Positions 20,496-29,424 of a stretch of 64,000 nt of DNA are shown one piece after another. Below the pieces are notes generated by a model, which was given only the letters and a program-made list of their open reading frames with translations, was not told the DNA's origin and made no database searches. Position 1 is the stretch's first letter. Each line of letters begins with the position of its first letter. Source of the DNA: JASGIT01 sp047601665 (GTDB lineage: Bacteria > Pseudomonadota > Gammaproteobacteria > Burkholderiales > Burkholderiaceae_C); contig JASGIT010000001.1 of the NCBI GenBank assembly GCA_047601665.1, positions 1,426,001-1,490,000 on the forward strand, written 5' to 3'. The position numbers were made by a program, and so were the translations under genes.

Positions 20496-21808
20496 AGCGG
20501 GCGGCGCTGCTGGCGCTGGCCTGCGGCGGCGCCTGGGGTGCGGATGATGGCGGCTTGGTCGAGGACACGCGCTGGAGCCTGCTCAACCGCAGCGTGTTCG
20601 AGCGGCGCGACTACACCCACGGCGGCCGCAGCAACGGCGGGCGCAACGCCACGCTGCCGCGCGCCGAGCGCAGCGACTACGCGCAGGAATGGGGCTACGG
20701 GCTGATGGGCGCCGTCACCTCCGGCTTCACGCGCGGGCCGGTGGGCTTCGGCGCCGATGCGCTCCTCTATCTGGCGCAGAACCTCGATGGCGACGACTAC
20801 CGCGTCGGCAAGATCCGCATGTTGCCGGTGGATGCGGACGGCTATGCGCACAGCGGCATCGCGCGCGGCGGCGTCGCGCTGAAGGCGCGCGTGGGCGCGA
20901 CCGTGCTGCAGGTCGGCGAGCAGCGCATGAAGAGCCCGATCTTCAGTTCGTCCGACACCCGGCTGCTGCCCGAGTCGATGCGCGGCTGGCAGGTCACCAG
21001 CCGCGACATCCCCGGCCTGACGCTGCACGCCGGCCGCTTCACCGGCTCCACCGACCGCAACGCGCGCGCCACCAATGGCCCGCTCATCGTCAACTACCTC
21101 GACCCGCGCACGCCGCGCGGCGACGCCTTCGAGTTCGCCGGCGCAAGCTGGCAGGCGCGGCCCGAACTGTCGCTTTCCGCCTACGTCGGCCGCCTGAAGG
21201 ACACCTGGGCCACCCAATACCTCGGCGCCGCCTACACGCAGCCGCTGCGGGGCAAGGACAGCGCGGTACTGGAACTGCACGTCTACCGCAGCCGCGACAC
21301 CGGCCGCGCGCTGGCCGGCGCCATCGACACCACCACCGCCAGCCTCCTGGGCACCTGGCGTACCGGCCCGCACAAGCTGGGCCTGGGCTGGCAGAAGGTG
21401 CATGGCGACACGCCGTTCGACTATGTGACGCGCGGCGCCATCTGGCTGGGCAACGCGACGCAGCTGTCGGACTTCAACGGGCCGCACGAGCAGTCGTGGC
21501 AACTGCGCTACGAGGTCGACGGCGCCGCCTGGGGCATGAATGGCCTGAACCTGGGCGCGGCCTACATCCGCGGCACGGGCATCGACGGCAGCCACATGCA
21601 GCCGGGCAGCGGCTACGCCTGGCTGGGCTACGGCCAGGGCGGCCGCCACTGGGAGCGCGACCTGTGGCTGCGCTACACCGTGCAGGGCGGCAGCGCCAAG
21701 GGCGTGTCAGTGCTGCTGCGCTACGGCCTGCACCGCGCCAACGCGGCGCAGGCCGAGCTGAACGCGCGGCAGATACGCCTGGCGGTCGAATATCCGCTGG
21801 GAGGATGA
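20492..21808 (+). CDS. OprD family outer-membrane porin
   Basis: 438 residues with a short signal peptide (RAALLALACGGAWGA). The mature start matches OprD porins: WSLLNRSVFERRDY, then YAQEWGYGLMGAVTSGFTRGP and VGFGADALLYL, with alternating beta strands throughout. OprD channels admit small carboxylates, amino acids or peptides. The start is GTG 20492, overlapping the stop of the frameshifted DUF1624 gene, so translation may depend on coupling that the frameshift would disturb. The divergent Fur-family regulator is the likely controller. Confidence 0.85.
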   Translation: MKRAALLALACGGAWGADDGGLVEDTRWSLLNRSVFERRDYTHGGRSNGGRNATLPRAERSDYAQEWGYGLMGAVTSGFTRGPVGFGADALLYLAQNLDGDDYRVGKIRMLPVDADGYAHSGIARGGVALKARVGATVLQVGEQRMKSPIFSSSDTRLLPESMRGWQVTSRDIPGLTLHAGRFTGSTDRNARATNGPLIVNYLDPRTPRGDAFEFAGASWQARPELSLSAYVGRLKDTWATQYLGAAYTQPLRGKDSAVLELHVYRSRDTGRALAGAIDTTTASLLGTWRTGPHKLGLGWQKVHGDTPFDYVTRGAIWLGNATQLSDFNGPHEQSWQLRYEVDGAAWGMNGLNLGAAYIRGTGIDGSHMQPGSGYAWLGYGQGGRHWERDLWLRYTVQGGSAKGVSVLLRYGLHRANAAQAELNARQIRLAVEYPLGG

Positions 21809-21858
21809 TCTGTCCGCCGGGGCCGCCGCGCGGCACCCATGCGGCGCACACGGGGCGC

Positions 21859-22620
21859 TTATTGCAGCTGCTGCGCGAGCGCCACGTACTCGGCCACGGG
21901 CACTTCCTCGGCCCGGCGCTGCAGGTCGAACGCGCCGCCGTGGCCCCGGGCTTCGAGCCAGCGGCCCAGCGTGTGGCGCAGCAGCTTGCGGCGCTGGCTG
22001 AAGGCGGACTGCACGAGCTCGGACAGCACCTTGGCATCCAGCGCCGCAAACTCGGCGTGGGGCACCATGCGCACCACGGCGCTGTCCACGCGCGGGGGCG
22101 GGTCGAAGCTTTCGGGCGGCACGAAGAGGATATTCTCCATCGCGTAGCGCCACTGCAGCATGACCGACAGGCGCCCGTAGTCGGCGGTGGCGGGCCGGGC
22201 CACCATGCGGTCGATGACCTCTTTTTGCAGCATGAAGTGCTGGTCCTGCACCACGTCCACGAACTGCAGCAGGTGGAACAGGATGGGCGTGGAGATGTTG
22301 TAGGGCAGGTTGCCCACCACTCTTATTTTTGTAGCTGCCAGCGCTTGCTGCACCTGGGCAAAGTCCACTTTCAGCACATCGGATTCGATCACGTTCAACT
22401 GGGCGTGCTGGCACAGGCGCGCGGCCAGGTCGCGGTCGAGTTCGATGACGGTGAGGCGGCCCAGCCGCTCCGCCAGCGGCTGGGTGAGCGCGGCCAGGCC
22501 GGGGCCGATCTCGACCATGGGCTGGCCCGGCTCGGGCGCGATGGCGCGCACGATGGCGTCGATGATGCCGCCGTCGCTCAGGAAGTGCTGGCCGAAGCGC
22601 TTGCGCGGGATGTGTTTCAC
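21859..22620 (-). CDS. rsmA: 16S rRNA (A1518/A1519) dimethyltransferase
   Basis: 253 residues. The SAM-binding motif I is VEIGPGLAALTQPL, and the catalytic motif is NLPYNIST, preceded by KRFGQHFLSDGG at the N-terminus. It dimethylates two adjacent adenosines near the 3' end of 16S rRNA. It follows surA by 13 bases in the lptD-surA-rsmA order common in proteobacteria. Codons at 22322-22365 (QQALAATKI) come from a sequence matching the dispersed ATAGCTGC repeat, just before the NLPYN motif, in a loop that varies in this family. Confidence 0.95.
   Translation of the reverse strand: MKHIPRKRFGQHFLSDGGIIDAIVRAIAPEPGQPMVEIGPGLAALTQPLAERLGRLTVIELDRDLAARLCQHAQLNVIESDVLKVDFAQVQQALAATKIRVVGNLPYNISTPILFHLLQFVDVVQDQHFMLQKEVIDRMVARPATADYGRLSVMLQWRYAMENILFVPPESFDPPPRVDSAVVRMVPHAEFAALDAKVLSELVQSAFSQRRKLLRHTLGRWLEARGHGGAFDLQRRAEEVPVAEYVALAQQLQ
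22322..22365 (+). repeat. dispersed repeat copy R6, inside rsmA
   Basis: TTTTTGTAGCTGCCAGCGCT followed by TGCTGCACCTGGGCAAAG matches the repeat core. It is in frame within rsmA, adding codons instead of breaking the gene. Confidence 0.6.
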
Positions 22621-22633
22621 GAAGGCGCCGCGC

Positions 22634-24103
22634 TTATTGGGGAGGGTCGCGGTATTCGACGTAGGCGCGGCCGCGCTGCTCCTGCGCCCAGGTGACGTAG
22701 GCCTCTTCGAGCTTTTTCTCGCGCAGGGTTTCGCGCGCGAGTTCGCGCTGCTCGCGCGGGCTGAGCGGGGCCTCGCGGCGCTCGACGAGCTGGATCAGGT
22801 GCACGCCGAAGCGCGAGATCACGGGCTCGCTGATTTCACCCGGCTTGAGGCGCTCCACCGCCTGCTCGAACTCGGGCACGTAGCGGCCCGGCGCGGCCCA
22901 GCCCAGGTCGCCGCCCTGCTTGGCGCTGCCGTCCTGCGAGTATTCGCGCGCCAGCGATTCGAAGCTGGCCTGGCCCGTGAGCACGCGGCGGCGGTAGTCG
23001 GCCAGGCGCGCGGCGGCGGCGGCTTCGGTCAGATCGGCGTTGGTGCGCAGCAGGATGTGGCGCACGTGGTTCTGCGTGACCACGGCGGGCACGCCGGCAG
23101 CGGTTTTCTCGATCACCTTGAGCACGTGGAAGCCCGCGGGCGAGCGGATGGGCCCGGCAATGCCGTTCACGGGCGTCTTGGCCGTGGCCTGCAGGAACAG
23201 TTCGGGGTAGCGGTCGGCGGTGCGCAGGCCGAGCTGGCCGCCGCTCTTGCCCTCGGGCGCGTCGGAGTATTCACGCGCCAGCGCGGCGAAGTCGGCCCCG
23301 GCGGCGCGCGCCTGATCGGCCACGGACTGGGCGCGGGTCTGGGCGGCGGCCACGTCGGCGGGGCTGGCGTTTTCGGGCACGCTGATGAGGATGTGGCCGA
23401 GGTTGACGGAATACCGGCTCTCGTCGCCGCCCGCGCGCTGCTGCTCGCGCAGGTACTGCTCGACGTCGGCGTCGGTCACGCGCACGCGGGATTCGAGTTC
23501 GCGGTCGCGCAGGCGCTGCGTCATGATCTGGTTGCGCAGTTCTTCGCGGAACTGCGGGGGCGTGATGCCGTCGGCGGCGAGGCGTTTGTACATCTCCTCG
23601 TCGCTCACGTTGTTCTGCCGCGCCACGTTCTGCGCGGCTTGGTTGACGGAGTAGTCGTCCACGCGGATGCCGGATTCCTTGGCGCGCTGGAGCAGCACTT
23701 TTTCAAGGATGAGGCGCTCCAGCACCTCGCGCACGAGCACGTTGCGCGGCGGCTCGGGCTGCTGGTTCTGGCGCAGGGACTGCAGCACGCGGGCGATGCG
23801 CGCGTTGACCTCGTTGTTGGTGATGGGCTCGGAGTTGACCACGGCCACGATGTAGTCGGCCTGGCGGATGACGGGCGCGGGCTGCGCGCCCGAGGCGGGC
23901 ACGCCGGGCGGCGCGGCCAGGGCGCGCGACAGGCCCCCGGCGGGGGCGGCCTTGCCGGCGGCAGCGGTGGCGGGGGCGGCGGGGGTCTTCTTGCCGGTCA
24001 GGCCAGTGGTTCCGGCGGTGGGCTTGAGCCCTTGCGCGCCGGCTTGCAGGGAGAGCAGGCACGCGAGTGCCGCGGCCAGGGCGCGGTGGCGGTGGTTTTT
24101 CAT
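22634..24103 (-). CDS. surA: periplasmic peptidyl-prolyl isomerase/chaperone SurA
   Basis: 489 residues. The signal peptide is ALAAALACLLSLQAGAQ. An Ala/Pro/Gly-rich linker follows, then the chaperone N-domain (ADYIVAVVNSEPITNNEVNAR) and two parvulin domains (about 260-365, NLGHILISVP; about 375-475, NHVRHILLRTN). It helps outer-membrane proteins, LptD included, to fold. The start ATG 24103 is two bases after the lptD stop. The low-complexity stretch at about residues 25-75 is longer than in Escherichia coli SurA. Confidence 0.95.
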   Translation of the reverse strand: MKNHRHRALAAALACLLSLQAGAQGLKPTAGTTGLTGKKTPAAPATAAAGKAAPAGGLSRALAAPPGVPASGAQPAPVIRQADYIVAVVNSEPITNNEVNARIARVLQSLRQNQQPEPPRNVLVREVLERLILEKVLLQRAKESGIRVDDYSVNQAAQNVARQNNVSDEEMYKRLAADGITPPQFREELRNQIMTQRLRDRELESRVRVTDADVEQYLREQQRAGGDESRYSVNLGHILISVPENASPADVAAAQTRAQSVADQARAAGADFAALAREYSDAPEGKSGGQLGLRTADRYPELFLQATAKTPVNGIAGPIRSPAGFHVLKVIEKTAAGVPAVVTQNHVRHILLRTNADLTEAAAAARLADYRRRVLTGQASFESLAREYSQDGSAKQGGDLGWAAPGRYVPEFEQAVERLKPGEISEPVISRFGVHLIQLVERREAPLSPREQRELARETLREKKLEEAYVTWAQEQRGRAYVEYRDPPQ

Positions 24104-24105
24104 AG

Positions 24106-26433
24106 TCAATCGTAGTTTGTGAACCGGCTCGGCACCACGACGGGGCCGCGCAGGTTCTCGTACTGCGGCACCTGCCGCTTGAGGGTGTCGAGCGGGTCGG
24201 CGCCCAGGGCCAGGCGCGAGAAGCCGACGAATTCGAACTGGAACAGCAGCTGCGTGCCGGTGGTGGTGGTGCTGTTTTGCAGGCGCTGGAGCACGACGCG
24301 GCCGATCCAGCAGCAGCCGTCGTATTCGAGGCCGACCACGGTATCGACCAGGCGCTTGTCCATCATGCTGTAGTTCAGGCGGCCCACGCTGTACCAGCGC
24401 CCGCCACCCTGGCCACGGCCCGAGCCGAGGTTCTGGCCCTTGTCGCCCCACAGGTCGTTGAGCGGCCACTGCCAGCCCACGTCGATGGTTTCGCTGGAGC
24501 CGCGCGTGTAGCGGTAGGCAGCGCTGATGGTGCGGTAGGGGCTGGGGCTGTAGCGCCCGCCAATGGTCGACTGCACGGAGCGGCGCTGCTGGTAGTTGTA
24601 TTCGACCATGGAGTTGAAGCTCCACTGCGGCACCCAGTTGACGGCGGCGCCCAGCAGCACGTCGCCCAGGCGGTCGGTGGCCGGGGCCACGCCCGGCAGC
24701 TGCACCCGCTGGTCGGAAAAACGCACGAGCTGCGCCACGCCCAGGCGCAGGGCTTCGGCGCCGGTCTTGGGGTCGAGCAGGCGCGAGGTCACGCCCAGGG
24801 TGAGCCGGTTGTTGTCGGCGATGCGGTCGTTGCCCGCGAAGGAGTTTTCCGTGTAGACGGTGGCGAAGTTGAAGTCGTAGGGCGCCGTGTCGTACAGCGG
24901 CACCAGGCTCTGGTCGCGGTACGGCGTGTAGGTGTAGAAGGCGCGCGGCTCCAGCGTCTGCGTGAAGCTGCGGCCCAGGAAGCTGGTGTCGCGCTCGAAC
25001 ACCAGGCCGCTGTCCAGGCTGACGGTGGGCGTGGCGCGGTCGTAGGTGCGCTGGCCGTTGGACAGGGCGGTGTCGAAGTTGTAGCGCGTGGCGTTCAGTA
25101 TCAGCTTGGGCGTGACGAAGCCGCCGGGCGCCAGGAAGGGGCGGCTGATCTGCGCCAGGGCGTAGCTGCGCTGGCCGTTGGGCTGCAGGGTGAGCGCGGG
25201 GTCGGCCTCGAAGCGGGTGTGGTCCAGCTCCAGGCTGGCGTCGAAGCCGCCGGGCAGGTTCTGCGGGTTGTAGCGCCAGTTCAGCTGCGGCGCGCGGTCA
25301 TAGGGCGGGACGATGGGCGCCGTGGGGTCTTGCAGCGTCTGCCACTTGAGCGTGCGGATCTGCGCCGACATGTCGCCGCCCGACCAGTTGAGCGATGCGT
25401 CCTGCGGCAGCAGGCGCTGGGCGAGCACGCGGTTGTAGCGCGGGAAGTCGCGCCAGTAGTCGTCGTCGCTCACGCGGTTGAGGTTGAGGTTGAGGCCCAG
25501 GTTGCCGATGGGGCTGGCGATGGTGCCGCTGTGCTGCGCAGTGTAGCCCCAGCGGCTGTGGCCCACGCTGCGGTCGTAGGGCAGGTAGTTCACGTCCAGC
25601 AGGCCGCTGTAGCTGGGCTCCAGGTAGCGGAACTGGCCGCCGAGGCCCAGGCCGCGCTTGACCATGGCGGAGGTGGTGATGGTGGCATCGCGGTTGGGCG
25701 CGATGTTCCAGTAGTAGGGCACGGAAACGCTGGGGCCGCTGCGGCTGTCCACCGCGATCAGGGTGGGCGGCAGGAGGCCCGATTTGCGCTTGTCCGACAG
25801 CGGAAAGCTGATGCTCGGGATGGCGGGCGTGGAGAAGCCCTTGAATTCGAGCACCGCGTTCTCGGCCACGCCCACGTCGGTTTCGGTGTCGAGGCGGATG
25901 GTGTCGGCGCGCAGGATCCAGGCGGGCTTCCAGCTCGCTTCGTCGGTGCGCTCGCAGGTGGTGTAGGTGGCGTTGTGCACCACGGTGCGCTCTTTGTCGA
26001 TGAAGTCGATGCGCTTGGATTCGCCGTGCGCCTGGTTGGCCAGGAAGCGGTAGCGCGCGTCGTTGAAGAAGCCCTCGAACGCCTCGATGCGCAGGTCCAG
26101 CGCCGTGCCGTCGTACACGTTGCCGGCGCGGTTCAGGTGGACGTTGCCGCGTGCCTGGGCCAGGTCCTTGGGGGAGGTGTATTCCAGGCGGTCGGCGCGG
26201 ATCACGGTGTCGCTGCGGCGCAGCTCGGCGTCGCCCTCGACCACGGTGTGGATGTCAGGCTGGCCCTCGATGTGGTAGCCGCGCACGTAGCTGGGCTGCT
26301 GGCTGCGCACGTCGGCGGGGATCTTTTCCTGCAGCAGGGGGCTGCTTTTCAGCGCGGGCGCGTCGTCAGCCGCCTGCGCCCAGGCGGCCCCGGACGACCA
26401 GGCCAGCGCCACGCACCAGGCCAGGCGGCTCAT
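24106..26433 (-). CDS. lptD: LPS-assembly protein LptD (OstA)
   Basis: 775 residues. A signal peptide (LAWCVALAWSSGAAWA) is followed by the periplasmic OstA jellyroll (VEGDAELRRSDTVIRADRLEY, ARGNVHLNRAGNVYDG) and a large barrel ending near LEYDGCCWIGRVVLQRL. The CC pair and an upstream Cys (TYTTCERTD) are the usual disulfide partners. It inserts LPS into the outer leaflet with LptE. ATG 26433 gives a clean signal peptide; a GTG at 26481 would add 16 residues. It is cotranscribed with surA and rsmA, and divergent from amgK. Confidence 0.95.
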   Translation of the reverse strand: MSRLAWCVALAWSSGAAWAQAADDAPALKSSPLLQEKIPADVRSQQPSYVRGYHIEGQPDIHTVVEGDAELRRSDTVIRADRLEYTSPKDLAQARGNVHLNRAGNVYDGTALDLRIEAFEGFFNDARYRFLANQAHGESKRIDFIDKERTVVHNATYTTCERTDEASWKPAWILRADTIRLDTETDVGVAENAVLEFKGFSTPAIPSISFPLSDKRKSGLLPPTLIAVDSRSGPSVSVPYYWNIAPNRDATITTSAMVKRGLGLGGQFRYLEPSYSGLLDVNYLPYDRSVGHSRWGYTAQHSGTIASPIGNLGLNLNLNRVSDDDYWRDFPRYNRVLAQRLLPQDASLNWSGGDMSAQIRTLKWQTLQDPTAPIVPPYDRAPQLNWRYNPQNLPGGFDASLELDHTRFEADPALTLQPNGQRSYALAQISRPFLAPGGFVTPKLILNATRYNFDTALSNGQRTYDRATPTVSLDSGLVFERDTSFLGRSFTQTLEPRAFYTYTPYRDQSLVPLYDTAPYDFNFATVYTENSFAGNDRIADNNRLTLGVTSRLLDPKTGAEALRLGVAQLVRFSDQRVQLPGVAPATDRLGDVLLGAAVNWVPQWSFNSMVEYNYQQRRSVQSTIGGRYSPSPYRTISAAYRYTRGSSETIDVGWQWPLNDLWGDKGQNLGSGRGQGGGRWYSVGRLNYSMMDKRLVDTVVGLEYDGCCWIGRVVLQRLQNSTTTTGTQLLFQFEFVGFSRLALGADPLDTLKRQVPQYENLRGPVVVPSRFTNYD

Positions 26434-26520
26434 TCTGCAGAGGGCGGAAGGCAATACGTGGGAAGGCTGGCGATGGAGCACGGTCGAGGGCGGGCGATGC
26501 GGGCAAAATCGGGATTATCC

Positions 26521-27585
26521 ATGACCCCCTCGAACACACTTGTTACCTGGCCCAGCGCCGAGCGCGAAGCCGCCTTCGCCGCCTGGATGGCCCCGCTGGC
26601 CGCCGCGCACGGCCTGATCGCCGACACCCTGCGCCCCGCGTCCAGCGACGCGAGCTTCCGCCGCTACCTGCGCATGGACCGCGCCGGCGGCGGCAGCCTG
26701 GTCGTGATGGACGCCCCGCCCGACCTGGAAGACTGCCGCCCCTTCGTGCACGTGCAGGGCCTGATGGCGGCGGCGGGCCTGAACGTGCCGCAGATCCTGG
26801 CATGGGACGAGGCGAACGGCTTCATGCTGCTGTCCGACCTGGGCCGCCAGACCGTCATCGAGCGGCTGGACCCCGCGCACCCGAACGACGCGCGCGCCTG
26901 GTACCTGCAGGCGGTGGACACGCTCGTCGCCTGGCAGCGCGCCTCGCGCCCCGATGCGCTGCCGCCCTATGACGAGGCGCTGCTGCGCCGCGAACTGGCG
27001 CTGTTCCCCGACTGGTACGTCGCCCGGCACCGCGCCGTGGCGCTGAGCGCGGACCAGCAGGCCGTGCTGGCCAAGGCCTTCGACCAGATCGTGGCGCACA
27101 ACCTGGCCGCGCCGCGCGTGTTCGTGCACCGCGACTTCATGATGCGCAACCTGATGGTGCCGCGGGACGGCCAGCCGCCGGGCGTGCTCGACTTCCAGGA
27201 CGCGGTGTACGGCCCCATCACCTACGACATCGCCAGCCTGCTGCGCGACGCCTTCATCAGCTGGGAGGAGGATTTCGTCATCGACATCACCGTGCGCTAC
27301 TGGGAAAAGGCCCGCCGCGCCGGCCTGCCGGTGCACGAGGACTTCGGCGAGTTCTACCGCGCCGTCGAGTGGATGGGCCTGCAGCGCCACCTCAAGGTCG
27401 CGGGCATCTTCGCGCGGCTCACTCTGCGCGACGGCAAGCCCAAGTACCTGGCCGATGCGCCACGCTTCATCGACTACATCCGCGCCACGGCCGGCCGCTA
27501 CCGCGAGCTGGTGCCGCTGCTGCGGCTGGTGGACCAGATCGAGGGCACCCGCGTGCCCGTGGGCTATGCGTTTGGCCGCATGTGA
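26521..27585 (+). CDS. amgK: anomeric MurNAc/GlcNAc kinase-like phosphotransferase
   Basis: A 354-residue APH-fold kinase. Landmarks are SSDASFRRYLRM in the N-lobe, catalytic VFVHRDFMMRNLMV and the DFQDAVYGPITYDIASLL metal-binding segment. In Pseudomonas the same gene lies divergent to lptD and encodes AmgK, which phosphorylates MurNAc and GlcNAc in cell-wall recycling; the same location supports that name here. The usual partner murU does not follow: the next gene is rsmE after a dispersed repeat. An upstream in-frame ATG (26497) is also possible. Confidence 0.85.
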   Translation: MTPSNTLVTWPSAEREAAFAAWMAPLAAAHGLIADTLRPASSDASFRRYLRMDRAGGGSLVVMDAPPDLEDCRPFVHVQGLMAAAGLNVPQILAWDEANGFMLLSDLGRQTVIERLDPAHPNDARAWYLQAVDTLVAWQRASRPDALPPYDEALLRRELALFPDWYVARHRAVALSADQQAVLAKAFDQIVAHNLAAPRVFVHRDFMMRNLMVPRDGQPPGVLDFQDAVYGPITYDIASLLRDAFISWEEDFVIDITVRYWEKARRAGLPVHEDFGEFYRAVEWMGLQRHLKVAGIFARLTLRDGKPKYLADAPRFIDYIRATAGRYRELVPLLRLVDQIEGTRVPVGYAFGRM

Positions 27586-27591
27586 GTATCT

Positions 27592-27640
27592 TAGCCAAAT
27601 CGGCCTCCAGCGCTTATACAGTAAGCGCAAGCAGCTCATA
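27592..27640 (-). repeat. dispersed repeat copy R7 (inverted)
   Basis: On the minus strand it has CTTGCGCTTACTGTATAAGC then GCTGGAGGCCGATTTGGCTA. It lies between amgK and rsmE and ends 12 bases before the rsmE start codon. Confidence 0.75.
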
Positions 27641-27652
27641 ATTCAATAGCAA

Positions 27653-28360
27653 ATGCCGCGCTTTTATTGCCCCCTGCCGCTCGCCACGGGCGCTGACATC
27701 GACCTGCCCGCGAGCGCCGCGCGCCACGTGCAGGTGCTGCGCCTGCAGCCGGGCGACGGGCTCACGCTGTTCAACGGCGCGGGCGGCGAGTTCGAGGCCA
27801 CCGTGCTGCGCATGGGCCGCAGCGACGTGCAGGCGCAGGTGGGCGCGCACCACGCCGTGGAGCGCGAGGCCGCGCGCGCCGTGCACCTGCTCGCGGGCAT
27901 CACGGCGGGCGAGCGCATGGACTGGCTGATCGAAAAAGCCACCGAACTGGGCGCGGCCAGCATCACCCCCCTGGCCGCCGAGCGCAGCGTGCTGCGCCTC
28001 AAGGGCGAGCGCGCGGACAAGAGGCAGGCCCACTGGCAGGCCGTGGCCGTGGCCGCTTGCGAGCAGTGCGGGCGCAACCGCGTGCCGCCGGTGCACACGG
28101 CGCAGACGCTGGCCGACTGGCTCGCCGCGCACGCCCCGCAAGGCCAGCGCCTGCTGCTGTCGCTGCAGGCAGACGCGCGCCCGCTGCGCGCCTTCGGCGC
28201 GCAAGAACCCGCGTGGTTCCTTTCCGGCCCCGAAGGCGGCCTCTCGCCCGCCGAAGAGGCGCTGGCCCTGGCCCACGGCTTCGCCCCCACCACGCTGGGC
28301 CCGCGCGTGCTGCGCGCCGAGACCGCGCCGCTGGCGGCCCTGGCGGCGCTGCTGGTGTAG
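27653..28360 (+). CDS. rsmE: 16S rRNA (U1498-N3)-methyltransferase
   Basis: A 235-residue SPOUT-class methyltransferase. The N-terminal PUA-like part includes ASAARHVQVLRLQPGD, and the C-terminal knot contains LSGPEGGLSPAEEALAL and LGPRVLRAETAPLAAL, the RsmE signature. It methylates U1498 in 16S rRNA. Length and motifs are complete. The leader is occupied by repeat R7, so no clear ribosome-binding site is present. Confidence 0.95.
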   Translation: MPRFYCPLPLATGADIDLPASAARHVQVLRLQPGDGLTLFNGAGGEFEATVLRMGRSDVQAQVGAHHAVEREAARAVHLLAGITAGERMDWLIEKATELGAASITPLAAERSVLRLKGERADKRQAHWQAVAVAACEQCGRNRVPPVHTAQTLADWLAAHAPQGQRLLLSLQADARPLRAFGAQEPAWFLSGPEGGLSPAEEALALAHGFAPTTLGPRVLRAETAPLAALAALLV

Positions 28361-28423
28361 GCGACAGCAGGAATCGCTGCGGCTGCCCATAATGGGCCGT
28401 TCCCCTCAACCGCAGTACTTCCC

Positions 28424-28849
28424 ATGCCCTCCATCTGGACCCAACCCATCACCGTCGACAAGGTCAACCAGTTCTCCGCCAACACCGCCGTGTCCCACCT
28501 GGGCATCGAGTTCACCGAGGTGGGAGACGACTTCCTGCGCGCGCGCGTGCCCGTCGATGCGCGCACCAGGCAGCCCTACGGCCTGCTGCACGGCGGCGTG
28601 AGCGTGGTGCTGGCCGAGACGCTGGGCTCGGTGGGCGCGGCCTACTGCTGCCCCGAAGGCCACCGCGTGGTCGGCCTGGACATCAACGCCAACCACCTGC
28701 GCGCCGCCACCAGCGGCTGGGTCACCGGCACGGCGCGGCCCGTGCACATCGGCCGCACCACGCAGGTCTGGCAGATCGACATGGTGAACGAAGCCGGCGA
28801 GCCGACCTGCGTGTCGCGCATCACCATGGCCGTGCTCGCGCCGCGCTGA
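28424..28849 (+). CDS. hotdog-fold acyl-CoA thioesterase (PaaI/YdiI type)
   Basis: 141 residues. The hotdog signature GLLHGGVSVVLAETLGSVGA and the substrate-tunnel strand VGLDINANHLRAA place it with YdiI/EntH-like thioesterases acting on aromatic or acyl-CoA esters. Neighbours give no pathway. ATG 28424 starts 63 bases after rsmE, and no terminator separates them. Confidence 0.88.
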   Translation: MPSIWTQPITVDKVNQFSANTAVSHLGIEFTEVGDDFLRARVPVDARTRQPYGLLHGGVSVVLAETLGSVGAAYCCPEGHRVVGLDINANHLRAATSGWVTGTARPVHIGRTTQVWQIDMVNEAGEPTCVSRITMAVLAPR

Positions 28850-28986
28850 GAGCGCCAACACGCGCTAAGGCTTTACACAGCGCGCAAAAATGTAGGCTGG
28901 GGCAACAGCCGGCAAAAACGCTGGCCCCTGCCGCCATGCTGCGATGCAATGGCTCCGTGTTCCACCACCACGGAGTCTTGAAACCG

Positions 28987-29322
28987 ATGACGGTCAAGCA
29001 ACGCACCTCTTCTTTCCCGTTCGACGCCTCCAGCCTGCTGCTGTTCGCCGCCCTGTCCGTGGGCAGCGCCGCGGCTTTCGCACAGACGGCGGCACCCAAG
29101 GCCGCCGCCAGCGCCAGTGCCACACCGAAGGAATCGGCGGCCAAGAACGAAACCTTCGTCCAGGCCTTCGTCAAGGCCGACACCAACCACGACGGCCGCA
29201 TCACCCCGCAGGAAGCGGCTTCGCTGCCCGCCGTGGCCTCCAAGTTCAAGCAGTTCGATACCGACAAGGACGGCAAGCTCACCTACTCCGAATTTGCCAA
29301 GGGCCTCGCGCAAACGCCCTGA
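28987..29322 (+). CDS. secreted EF-hand protein
   Basis: 111 residues. A signal peptide ends in SAAAFA, an Ala-rich linker follows, then two EF-hand loops, DTNHDGRITPQE and DTDKDGKLTYSE, both with the calcium ligands intact. It is likely a periplasmic calcium-binding protein. An in-frame ATG at 28936 would add 17 residues ahead of the signal peptide, so 28987 is preferred. Function unknown. Confidence 0.8.
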   Translation: MTVKQRTSSFPFDASSLLLFAALSVGSAAAFAQTAAPKAAASASATPKESAAKNETFVQAFVKADTNHDGRITPQEAASLPAVASKFKQFDTDKDGKLTYSEFAKGLAQTP

Positions 29323-29424
29323 CCTGACCACAGCGCAACCGCCGTGGCGCGGCCTTGTGGCCCTCTGCGGCGTTTTGCATCCATGCGGGTGTTATTCTGG
29401 TTTTTGACAGCCTAGGAGACACCC

